Source: Solirubrobacter deserti (lineage in GTDB: Bacteria > Actinomycetota > Thermoleophilia > Solirubrobacterales > Solirubrobacteraceae). From it: a DNA stretch of 64,000 nucleotides. Under the pieces are notes generated by a model. The model was not told where the DNA came from. It ran no database searches and saw nothing but the letters and a program-made list of their open reading frames with translations. The DNA lies in assembly GCF_003344625.1 (NCBI RefSeq), contig NZ_QPKJ02000002.1, forward strand, positions 310,001-374,000. The letters are read 5' to 3'. This document shows positions 8,392 to 14,997 of the stretch, piece by piece. Positions within the stretch are counted from its first letter, which is position 1, and every line of letters starts with the position of its first letter. Position numbers and translations under genes: made by a program.

Positions 8392-10014
8392 TCAGCGCTT
8401 CAGCAGCGCACGGACGGAGACCTTCTGGCTCGCCAACTCGAGCTTGAAGCTCGTGGCGCGCCGCGGGAGTCGCGTGCGGGGCTTGAGCCTGACCGCCACG
8501 GTCTGGCCGGCGCGCGCGTTGAATGCCTTCGACGCGAGCATCGTCTTACCGCGCCGGAGCGTGAGCCGGTCGGCGCACGGGCCGCCCGTGCAGCGTGCGG
8601 TGACGACGACGGCGGTGCCCTTGACGCGCTGGCTGCGGATTGTCAGCCGGCCGGCTGACGTCTTCGTCGGCGTCGGGGTGGCCGTGGGCACGGGCGCGAC
8701 CACCGCAGCGGGCTCCTGCGGCGCCGGGCCGGGATCGCCGATCGGTTCGGGGGTGACGATGCCGGGCACTGTCACCGCATCCGGGGTGGGCTCCGGGTCG
8801 ACGGGGGTCTCAGGGCTCGGGTGCCCATAGGTGGCCTCGGCCGGGGACCACGACGCGTCGGAGCTGACCTCGGCGTCGCTGCTGGACTCGGGGTCGGGCG
8901 GGCCCACGGTCGGGACCAGCCGTTCCGCCCAGCGGCTGCTGTCTGAGCCCCCGACGGCGAGCACGCTGCCGTCCGACAGGCGCGCCGCGCTGACGTCGCC
9001 GCGCGCGACGGATAGGGAGCCCAGCGTGGTCCAGGTGTTCGTCGCCGGGTCGAAGCGCTCGGTGACCGCGGTGCCGCCGCCGAGCACGAGCGCGGAGCCG
9101 TCCGTCAGCCGCACGGAGACCGAGCCCTCCCCGTGCGCCGCGGCCATGTCGGGCGCGTCGGACCACGTGTTCGTCGCCGGGTCGTAGATCTCGGCCGAGT
9201 CAAGCGCCGGATGGGTCAGCGCGCCGGCCGCGTCGCGGTAGTGGAAGCCGCCGGAGACCAGCACGCGACCGTCGCTGAGCGTCACCGCCGTCGCGCCGAC
9301 GCGCGGCACGCGCATGTCCGCGACGGGCGTCCAGCGGTTGGTCTTCGGGCTGTAGATGTCCGCGTTCGCCACCTCACGGGTGAAGCCGCCACCCGCCGCC
9401 AGCACGCGCCCGTCCTTGAGCCGCGCGACGGCGGGGTACTGGCGATACCGCAGGCTGGGACCGGTGACCCTCCACGTGTTGGTGACCGGGTTCCACGTCT
9501 CGGCCATCGCGTTGATGAAGTTGATCGCGCCGCCGACGGCCAAGACGCGGCCGTCCGCGAGCACCACGGACCGGTGACCGACCCGGGTCTGCAGGGGCGA
9601 GCCGGCGGCGGACCAGTCGCCGGTCGCGGGATCGAAGACCTCGCCTCCCTGACTCAGGTAGTAGCCGTCGTGCAGCCGTTCACCGCCGGAGACGAGCACG
9701 CGTCCGTCCGGCAGCGTGACCGCCGTCGCGGTCGCGCGCCGGTCCTGCAGCCCGTGGGCCGCCGACCAGGTCTTCGTCGCCGCGTCGTACCGTGCGGCGG
9801 CGGTGAGGGCGGCGCCGGTGCCGGTCCAGCCGCCGATCAGCAACGCGTCACCGTTCGGGAGCGCAGCGAGCGCCGCGCGTTCGAGCGGCTCGGCGATCTG
9901 GCCGGCAGGCGCCCACACATTGTCTGGCGTCTGCGCGTGGGCGGTGGCGGCAGGGACGACCAGCGCCATAGCCGCGAGAAGGAGGGTGCGTCCGTGCATG
10001 GATTGGCTGACCAT
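8392..10014 (-). CDS. secreted kelch-repeat protein
   Basis: 540 residues. The signal peptide fits either the first Met or the Met five codons on (HGRTLLLAAMALVVPAATAHA). About six kelch blades follow to residue ~370, with recurring patterns such as ATAVTLPDGRVLVSGG, AEIYDPATNTW and SAARLSDGSVLAVGG. A Pro/Glu/Thr-rich linker (about 375-450) leads to a basic beta-domain (RLTIRSQRVKGTAVVVTARC...) with one Cys pair. Galactose oxidases share the propeller, but no copper-site residues stand out, so I call it a binding protein. It stands alone between two convergent units. Confidence 0.8.
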   Translation of the reverse strand: MVSQSMHGRTLLLAAMALVVPAATAHAQTPDNVWAPAGQIAEPLERAALAALPNGDALLIGGWTGTGAALTAAARYDAATKTWSAAHGLQDRRATATAVTLPDGRVLVSGGERLHDGYYLSQGGEVFDPATGDWSAAGSPLQTRVGHRSVVLADGRVLAVGGAINFINAMAETWNPVTNTWRVTGPSLRYRQYPAVARLKDGRVLAAGGGFTREVANADIYSPKTNRWTPVADMRVPRVGATAVTLSDGRVLVSGGFHYRDAAGALTHPALDSAEIYDPATNTWSDAPDMAAAHGEGSVSVRLTDGSALVLGGGTAVTERFDPATNTWTTLGSLSVARGDVSAARLSDGSVLAVGGSDSSRWAERLVPTVGPPDPESSSDAEVSSDASWSPAEATYGHPSPETPVDPEPTPDAVTVPGIVTPEPIGDPGPAPQEPAAVVAPVPTATPTPTKTSAGRLTIRSQRVKGTAVVVTARCTGGPCADRLTLRRGKTMLASKAFNARAGQTVAVRLKPRTRLPRRATSFKLELASQKVSVRALLKR

Positions 10015-10090
10015 TCAGTCGGGACCTGGAGCCCAGAGTTTGCCACGGTGGTGCCCGTCCACGACCTAAATGTTTTGAACTCGGCCGGGG

Positions 10091-10753
10091 CTATCCCTCG
10101 ACTCCCGTGTCGGTGTGCTGCGCGCCGACGGGCTTGGACTCCGGTGACCCGCGCTGGCGCAGGTAGACGGCCAGCACGGCCATCGAGCCGACGGCCAGGA
10201 ACTCCGACTGCCAGTTCTGCACCGTGCGGTTCCAGAAGTCCGGCGTGCCCAGGTAGGCGAGGTAGGAGATCGCGCTCTGCTGGTGCTCGAAGCGCTCGTC
10301 GTTGTAGGCGACGTGGCCCGCGATCGACTGCCCGGCCCATGCCCACAGCCAGATGAAGCCCATCAGCAGCAGCAGCGAGTTGGAGTAGATCACCGTGCGC
10401 AGACCGCCGACGCGCGCCCACTTCGGGGAGTCGGGCTCGGCGTGCTCGCCGATCTTCTGCTCGCGCTCGGACTCGCGGCCGCCCTTGCCCGGCTCCTTGG
10501 ACTCGGGCGAGCCGCGCTGGATCAGCCACACGGTCCCGAGGATGAACAGGAAGAACTGCAGGTACTCGGACTGCCAGTTCTCGAGCACGTCGACGGCGAA
10601 CGAGGAGGAGCGCACGTAGCGCCAGAGCGTGATCGGGTCGCCGTGGTGGGCGACCTGGTCGGCGTTGAAGTCGGCGAGCCCGACGAACGCCTGCGCGATC
10701 AGCGTGCCGAGGAAGAGCGCGCCGAAGGCCAGCGTCAGGCTGTTGCGCCTCAC
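10091..10753 (-). CDS. DUF6766-like membrane protein with internal duplication
   Basis: 220 residues from GTG 10753, which overlaps the stop of the 27-residue peptide gene. Three to four membrane helices: about 8-25, 75-95, 130-150 and 185-200. Two copies of one unit are visible: a segment ending NWQSEYLQFFLFILG then QRGSPESK, and again NWQSEFLAVGSMAVLAV then QRGSPESK. The cytoplasmic link between them is charged (ESEREQKIGEHAEPDSPKW). I associate this pattern with a family named DUF6766, of unknown function. Co-translated with a tiny membrane peptide and a lipoprotein, suggesting one membrane complex (inference). Confidence 0.72.
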   Translation of the reverse strand: MRRNSLTLAFGALFLGTLIAQAFVGLADFNADQVAHHGDPITLWRYVRSSSFAVDVLENWQSEYLQFFLFILGTVWLIQRGSPESKEPGKGGRESEREQKIGEHAEPDSPKWARVGGLRTVIYSNSLLLLMGFIWLWAWAGQSIAGHVAYNDERFEHQQSAISYLAYLGTPDFWNRTVQNWQSEFLAVGSMAVLAVYLRQRGSPESKPVGAQHTDTGVEG

Positions 10754-10833
10754 AAAGCCCAAAGCCCGAGCGCCGTGAAGTAGATCAGCCCCGCGAAGAT
10801 CACCACGAGGTAGAGGACGAACATCGTGCGCAT
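10750..10833 (-). CDS. 27-residue single-span membrane peptide
   Basis: ATG 10833 overlaps the TGA of the lipoprotein gene (ATGA). Its own TGA overlaps the GTG of the DUF6766-like gene. The peptide is almost entirely one helix: MRTMFVLYLVVIFAGL then IYFTALGLWAL, with a single Arg near the N-terminus. Third codon positions are nearly all G/C. Being wedged with coupled overlaps between two longer genes strongly supports translation. It is too short for default gene callers. Function unknown; likely a small subunit of the neighbouring membrane protein. Confidence 0.65.
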   Translation of the reverse strand: MRTMFVLYLVVIFAGLIYFTALGLWAL

Positions 10834-11213
10834 CAGGCCTCGGCCTCGCAGTCGAACGGCTCGTCGTCCGGCGCGCGCGAGCACCCGGCGGCGGAGATCC
10901 GCCAGCCCGCCCGCGTCCACTCGAGGAAGTAGCGCTCGCCGCCGCGCAACTGCACCTGGGCGCTGATGCCATAGACCCGCGTGCGGTCCACGGCCGCAGG
11001 ATCGACCTCGAGGTCCGTGACCGCCTCGGGGCAGGAGCGCGTGGCCGCGATCGACTCGGCCGCGGCCCGCGACAGCTGCGCACACGCGAGCTCGCCGTCG
11101 CCGGCCTCGACCGCGGCCAGGAACCGCTCGGTCACCGCGCCCACGGTGCGCTCGTCGTCGCCGCGCCCGCATCCGGCGAGCGCGACGACCACGGCAAGCA
11201 TCAACCAACGCAC
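10833..11213 (-). CDS. small lipoprotein
   Basis: 126 residues, GTG start. Signal MRWLMLAVVVALAGC with lipobox LAGC, Cys15 being the lipidation site. The mature part has a helical start (TVGAVTERFLAAVEAGDGEL) and a beta half, and three more cysteines (around residues 44, 58 and 109) that could form disulfides. The pattern ACAQLS... RYFLEWTRAGWRISAAGC resembles small NTF2-like or Mce-associated lipoproteins of actinobacteria, but I cannot name the family. First gene of the coupled trio ending at 10091. Confidence 0.72.
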   Translation of the reverse strand: MRWLMLAVVVALAGCGRGDDERTVGAVTERFLAAVEAGDGELACAQLSRAAAESIAATRSCPEAVTDLEVDPAAVDRTRVYGISAQVQLRGGERYFLEWTRAGWRISAAGCSRAPDDEPFDCEAEA

Positions 11214-11248
11214 TCCGGATCGTTACCCGACCCGCATGCGAAACCCTT

Positions 11249-11713
11249 CTAGCCGATGATGATCTCGGCGGCCTGACCGATCCGCTTGGACGCCGTGCGC
11301 ATGTTCTTGAGCGCCTGCCGGGCCTTGCGGACACCCGAGTTGCCGCCGTTGGCGAGCGCCTGATTGATGCCCTTCTGCAAGCGGCGGATGCCCTTGTTGT
11401 AGAGGGCGAGCGCCTCGAGCATCCGGTCCTTGGCCGCGCCGATCGGCGCGGTGTCCGGCTGCTCGGCGGCCAGCGCGGTCTGCCACTGCGTCACCGAGGC
11501 GGCCTGGCGACCGGCCGCGGCCTTGGCCTTGCGCAGATCCCGGCGCGAGTCCAGGTTCCGCATCGCCTTCAGGAAGCGCTTGTCCTCCTTGATCTGTCGC
11601 TGCGCGTGCGTGATGACGACCTCACGGATCGACGCGTCGCTGGCCTGCGCGGCCGGCGCGCCGCCCAACAGCACCGCGATCAGCAGCACACCACACAGAA
11701 CACCCTTCGGCAT
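11249..11713 (-). CDS. secreted helical hypothetical protein
   Basis: 154 residues with a clear signal peptide (GVLCGVLLIAVLLGGAPAAQA) and a GGGAGG ribosome-binding site upstream of ATG 11713. The mature protein is Lys/Arg/Ala-rich and helical throughout (QRQIKEDKRFLKAMRNL, ALALYNKGIRRLQKGINQAL), without cysteines. It reads like a small extracytoplasmic helical bundle. Not recognised. Stands alone between the lipoprotein trio and the udgX operon. Confidence 0.7.
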   Translation of the reverse strand: MPKGVLCGVLLIAVLLGGAPAAQASDASIREVVITHAQRQIKEDKRFLKAMRNLDSRRDLRKAKAAAGRQAASVTQWQTALAAEQPDTAPIGAAKDRMLEALALYNKGIRRLQKGINQALANGGNSGVRKARQALKNMRTASKRIGQAAEIIIG

Positions 11714-11765
11714 TGCAAGAACCTCCCTGTAAAAGAATCCGCAAATCCGAGTACCCCGGCGAGGC

Positions 11766-12707
11766 TCAGGCGAACCGCGACAGGACCTCGGGTGCCCAGT
11801 CGCGGAAGAACGCGTCCTTGTCCGGGCCGACCTGCTGGACGTAGAGCTCGTCGACGCCCGCCTGCTCGTACTGGCGCAGCGATTCTAGGTGCGTGTCGAT
11901 GTCGGGCCCCACCGGCGTCTTGATGTGCTCGGCGGTCACGAGCTCGCACGCCTGCTCGAAGTGCTTGGGTGTCGGCAGGATCTGCGCGAGCTCACCCGGC
12001 AGGCCCTCATTCGGCCACAGCCGCAGCACGGTCTTGAGCGCCTCCTCCTCCGACGGGCCGTAGCAGACCTTGGTGCCGGCGTGCACCGGGCCCCTGCCGC
12101 CCTGGTCCTTGTAGGACTGGATCGAGTCCTTGTCCGGCGACACCGTCACGAACCCGTCGCCGATGCGCGCGGCGACCTCGAGCGCCTTCGGCCCGAACGC
12201 GGAGACCAGCACGGGCGGCGGCGCGTCGGGCAGGTCGTACACGCGCGCGTTCTCGACCGTGTAGTGGCGGCCCCGGTGGCTCTGCTGGCCGCCCTGCCAG
12301 AGCGTGCGCATCACCTCGACGGCCTCCTCGAGCATCTCCAGCCGCACGTCCGCCTCCGGCCACTTGTCGCCCAGGATGTGCTCGTTGAGCGCCTCGCCCG
12401 AGCCGACGCCGAGGTTGAAGCCGCCGGGCAGCAGCACCGAGGAGGTCGCGGCGGCCTGCGCGACCACGGCCGGGTGGACGCGGACGGTCGGGCAGGTCAC
12501 GCCGGTCGTGACCTTCAGGTCGCAGACCTGGCTGATCGCGCCGATCATCGACCACACGAATCCGCTGTGGCCCTGCTCGTCGTTCCACGGGTGGTAGTGA
12601 TCGGAGATCCAGAGCGCGTGGAAGCCGGCCTCCTGCGCCTGCTTGGCCTGCTGGACGAGGTCGCGGGGCGAGTTCTCCTCGCTCGAGAGGAAGTAGCCGA
12701 TCTTCAT
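11766..12707 (-). CDS. LLM-class F420-dependent oxidoreductase
   Basis: 313 residues from ATG 12707, overlapping the udgX stop by four bases. It is a luciferase-like TIM barrel: MKIGYFLSSEENSP, FHALWISDHYHPW, and GSGEALNEHILGDKWPEADV, the segment typical of F420-dependent glucose-6-phosphate dehydrogenase-like proteins (TIGR03557 type, recalled). It would transfer hydride with F420 as cofactor; the substrate is unknown. Last gene of the FMN reductase-udgX-LLM operon. Confidence 0.8.
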   Translation of the reverse strand: MKIGYFLSSEENSPRDLVQQAKQAQEAGFHALWISDHYHPWNDEQGHSGFVWSMIGAISQVCDLKVTTGVTCPTVRVHPAVVAQAAATSSVLLPGGFNLGVGSGEALNEHILGDKWPEADVRLEMLEEAVEVMRTLWQGGQQSHRGRHYTVENARVYDLPDAPPPVLVSAFGPKALEVAARIGDGFVTVSPDKDSIQSYKDQGGRGPVHAGTKVCYGPSEEEALKTVLRLWPNEGLPGELAQILPTPKHFEQACELVTAEHIKTPVGPDIDTHLESLRQYEQAGVDELYVQQVGPDKDAFFRDWAPEVLSRFA

Positions 12708-13300
12708 GGCGTCGGGCCTACCCGGCGCGCGACCTCGCGCAGGTCCTCGACGAAGCCTCGGTACGCCTGCTGACGCGCGTCCTCGTCGCGCTGGCGCAGG
12801 ATCGAGGACGGGTGCACGGTGACGATGACGACGTCGGCGAGGTCGGACTCCAGCGGCTGGCCGTGGTCCTGCGTGACCTTCACGTGGCGCCCGACGAGCG
12901 CCTGCGCCGGCACCGCGCCGAGGCACACGAGCACCTTGGGCTTGACCTCCGCCAGTTCTGCGTCCAGCCACTGGCGGCACGCCTTGATGTGCTCCGCGCG
13001 CGGGCGCTCGTGAATGCGGCGCTTGCCGCGCTCGGAGTGGTTGAAGCGCTTGACCGTGTTGGTGACGTAGACGAGCGAGCGGTCGATGCCGGCCTCCTCG
13101 AGCGCCTGGTCGAGGAGGCGGCCCGCCGGACCGACGAACGGGTGGCCCTCGCGGTCCTCCTTGTCGCCCGGCTGCTCGCCGACGAACATGACCTGCGCGT
13201 CCGCCGCGCCCTCGCCGAAGACGGCCTTGTCGGTGATCTCGTGCAGGCCGCAGGCCGTGCACCGCTGCACATCCTCGCGCAGCTGCGTCAGGTTCGTCAT
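12704..13300 (-). CDS. udgX: UdgX, uracil-DNA glycosylase that crosslinks to DNA
   Basis: 198 residues from ATG 13300. Iron-sulfur ligands probably Cys14, Cys17, Cys108 and Cys126. Motif GEQPGDKED at 41-49, GHPFVGPAGRLLD at 52-64, HPSS at 163-166. The diagnostic insertion KRRIH occupies 93-97 in the context SERGKRRIHERPRAEHI. In the characterised mycobacterial UdgX, this loop's His attacks the abasic sugar after uracil removal and leaves the protein covalently bound to DNA. His97 is the equivalent here. Usual length is about 200 residues, so the gene is complete. Coupled on both sides (ATGA) to flavin-linked enzymes. Confidence 0.88.
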   Translation of the reverse strand: MTNLTQLREDVQRCTACGLHEITDKAVFGEGAADAQVMFVGEQPGDKEDREGHPFVGPAGRLLDQALEEAGIDRSLVYVTNTVKRFNHSERGKRRIHERPRAEHIKACRQWLDAELAEVKPKVLVCLGAVPAQALVGRHVKVTQDHGQPLESDLADVVIVTVHPSSILRQRDEDARQQAYRGFVEDLREVARRVGPTP

Positions 13301-13881
13301 TGCAGCTTGCGCGCCGTCCTGAGCAGGTTCTTCGCGCAGGCTTCGCCGGTGGACGTCGACCACTCCTTCTCCTCGGTGGTGAGCCACTCCTCCTCGCCCG
13401 GCCCCGGGCCCTTGTTCCAGTAGGTCCAGTTCTGGCCCGGCAGCGTGTAGCCGATGTCGTTGAGCGCGCCGTTGATCTCGGAGATCACGTGGTGCGCGCC
13501 GTCCTCGTTGCCCACGACGACCACGCCCGCGACGCGGTCGTAGGCGATCGGGGTCTCCCCGTCCTCCTTGGTCTCGGAGATGAACGCGTCCATCCGCTCC
13601 AGCGCGCGCTTGGACACCGACGACGGCTGCCCGAGCCAGGTGGGGGAGGCCACGAGCAGGATGTCGGCCTTCAGGATGCGCGCACGGATCGCGGGCCACT
13701 CGTCACCCTCGGACACGGCCTCAGACACCACGCCCGGGTCGATCTGATGGTCGGCGAGCCGGATCGTGTCGGTCGTGACGCCCTCTTCGCGGAGCGCGCC
13801 GAGCACCACCTCGGCGAGCGACTCCGCGTTGGACGGCTCAGGCGATCGCTTCAGCGTGCAAACGAGGCAGGTGGCGTGCAT
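13297..13881 (-). CDS. flavodoxin-like NAD(P)H-dependent FMN reductase
   Basis: 194 residues. Flavodoxin fold: N-terminal strand ATCLVCTLKRSPEPSNAESLAE (phosphate-binding loop), then ADILLVASPTWLGQPSSVSK, and GVVVVGNEDGAHHV. The family uses FMN to pass electrons from NAD(P)H to quinones, iron or flavins. First gene of the three-gene operon; its TGA overlaps the udgX ATG. The C-terminal part (QNWTYWNKGPGPGEEEWLTT) is characteristic of the actinobacterial subgroup. Confidence 0.8.
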   Translation of the reverse strand: MHATCLVCTLKRSPEPSNAESLAEVVLGALREEGVTTDTIRLADHQIDPGVVSEAVSEGDEWPAIRARILKADILLVASPTWLGQPSSVSKRALERMDAFISETKEDGETPIAYDRVAGVVVVGNEDGAHHVISEINGALNDIGYTLPGQNWTYWNKGPGPGEEEWLTTEEKEWSTSTGEACAKNLLRTARKLQ

Positions 13882-13890
13882 GCACGGTCG

Positions 13891-14334
13891 CTACCCGCGC
13901 TTCGGCGCCTTGAGCCGGGGCTCTTCGCCCGTGACCTCGATCCCGCTCTGCATCAGCTCGATCACGTGCCCGTCCGGGTCGGTGAGGAACACGCGCTTGA
14001 CGCCGTCCCCGCGTGCGAACACCTCGCCCGGCGGGCGCACGCCCGCAGCGGCCGCCCGCGCGAGCGCCGCGTCCAGGTCGTCCACTTCCAGCGCGAGGTG
14101 CGTGCCGTACCCGATCACGACCTCCGCGTGGTCGTAGTCCGGCGTCATCTGCTTCGCCCGCCCGGGCTCGGTCTCGCCGATCAGGTGCAGCTGCTGCTCG
14201 CCGACCTGCAGCCACGCGCCGGGCGTGTCGAACGTCGACGGCCGTGGCACCTCGGGCAGGCCCAGCGCGTCGACGTAGAACCGCACCGCCCGCCTGACAT
14301 CCGATACGAGGAGCCCGCCGTGGTCGATCCGCAT
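13891..14334 (-). CDS. VOC family protein
   Basis: 147 residues: MRIDHGGLLVSDVRRAVRFY opens the first module and THLALEVDDLDAALARAAA the second, with RVFLTDPDGHVIELMQ near the end. Candidate metal ligands are His5, the His of THLALEV and the Glu of HVIELMQ. It most resembles glyoxalase/bleomycin-resistance or fosfomycin-resistance-like proteins; the substrate cannot be assigned. Lies nine bases upstream of the FMN reductase gene region and probably feeds the same transcript. Confidence 0.75.
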   Translation of the reverse strand: MRIDHGGLLVSDVRRAVRFYVDALGLPEVPRPSTFDTPGAWLQVGEQQLHLIGETEPGRAKQMTPDYDHAEVVIGYGTHLALEVDDLDAALARAAAAGVRPPGEVFARGDGVKRVFLTDPDGHVIELMQSGIEVTGEEPRLKAPKRG

Positions 14335-14343
14335 GGCGGGAAG

Positions 14344-14721
14344 TCAACCATCCGCGAAGCGACGGAGCACGTCTGCCATCGCCTCGACGTCGTCGAGCTC
14401 TCCGGCGGCGACGGCGATCACGAACTGGTAGGCGTCGTCTTCAACCGGGTCGAGCTCGACACCGTTCTTGGCCAAGAACACGTAGGTCGAGAGCCAGGCG
14501 AGACGCTTGTTGCCGTCGATGAGCGGGTGATTGCTCGCCAGCGAATGCAGCAGCGCCGCCGCCTTCGTAAACAGGTCCGGATACGCGTCCTGGCCGAACA
14601 CGGTGGCGGCCGGCCGGTGAACCGCGGCCTCGAGCAACCCGATGTCGCGGACGTACACCGGTCCGCCGACCGCCTGCCGAGCAATGCGCAGAGCCTGCTC
14701 GACCGTCAGGTGACGGGTCAC
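14344..14721 (-). CDS. doc: Doc-type Fic toxin
   Basis: 125 residues, the usual Doc length. The Fic core is HPLIDGNKR at 65-73, with His65, Asp69, Asn71, Lys72 and Arg73 in the expected positions. The helical lead-in (TKAAALLHSLASN) is typical. Doc proteins in P1 phosphorylate EF-Tu rather than AMPylate; the degenerate loop here (no Phe after His, Asp in the acidic position) does not settle which reaction this one performs. The start overlaps the antitoxin stop by four bases. A real toxin-antitoxin pair on gene order and motif. Confidence 0.87.
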   Translation of the reverse strand: MTRHLTVEQALRIARQAVGGPVYVRDIGLLEAAVHRPAATVFGQDAYPDLFTKAAALLHSLASNHPLIDGNKRLAWLSTYVFLAKNGVELDPVEDDAYQFVIAVAAGELDDVEAMADVLRRFADG

Positions 14722-14921
14722 TCGCCGAGCCGGCGCAAAAGGTTCGCGAAGCGCTCGGCACCGCGGGCCGCGAGTTCGTCCGTCAGCTCGTCGTCCGCCG
14801 TCCGCAGCAGGTACTCATCGACGGCGCTCAACGCCACCTGCTGCATGCTGCGCCCTTCCTTCTCGGCGCGAGCGCGAAGCGCCTCAGCCTGCTGGTCGGA
14901 AAGACGGAGGTTCATCGCCAC
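14718..14921 (-). CDS. ribbon-helix-helix antitoxin of the Doc pair
   Basis: 67 residues from GTG 14921, or 65 from ATG 14915 (both in frame, GTG-GCG-ATG). The N-terminal strand MNLRLSDQQAEAL with helices ARAEKEGRSMQQVALSAVDEYL gives the ribbon-helix-helix fold. The C-terminal tail (TDELAARGAERFANLLRRLGE) would wrap the toxin. Classical Doc partners are Phd-fold, so an RHH partner is a swap seen in actinobacterial pairs. Upstream lies a two-box repeat with an 11-base period, a likely autoregulation site. Confidence 0.8.
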   Translation of the reverse strand: MAMNLRLSDQQAEALRARAEKEGRSMQQVALSAVDEYLLRTADDELTDELAARGAERFANLLRRLGE

Positions 14922-14928
14922 AGGCCAA

Positions 14929-14947
14929 TGGTACCGATCTGGTACCG
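14929..14947 (-). promoter_or_regulatory. two-box operator of the toxin-antitoxin pair
   Basis: TGGTACCG occurs at 14929-14936 and again at 14940-14947, exactly 11 bases apart (one helical turn), so both face the same side of the DNA. Each contains the palindrome GGTACC. The first box ends 7 bases from the GTG start of the antitoxin. Spacing and position fit cooperative binding by an RHH dimer pair. Confidence 0.65.
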
Positions 14948-14997
14948 CCTCGTGCCGCCGCGGACGTCGATGCGTCCGCGGCGGCCCTCTCTCCGGG

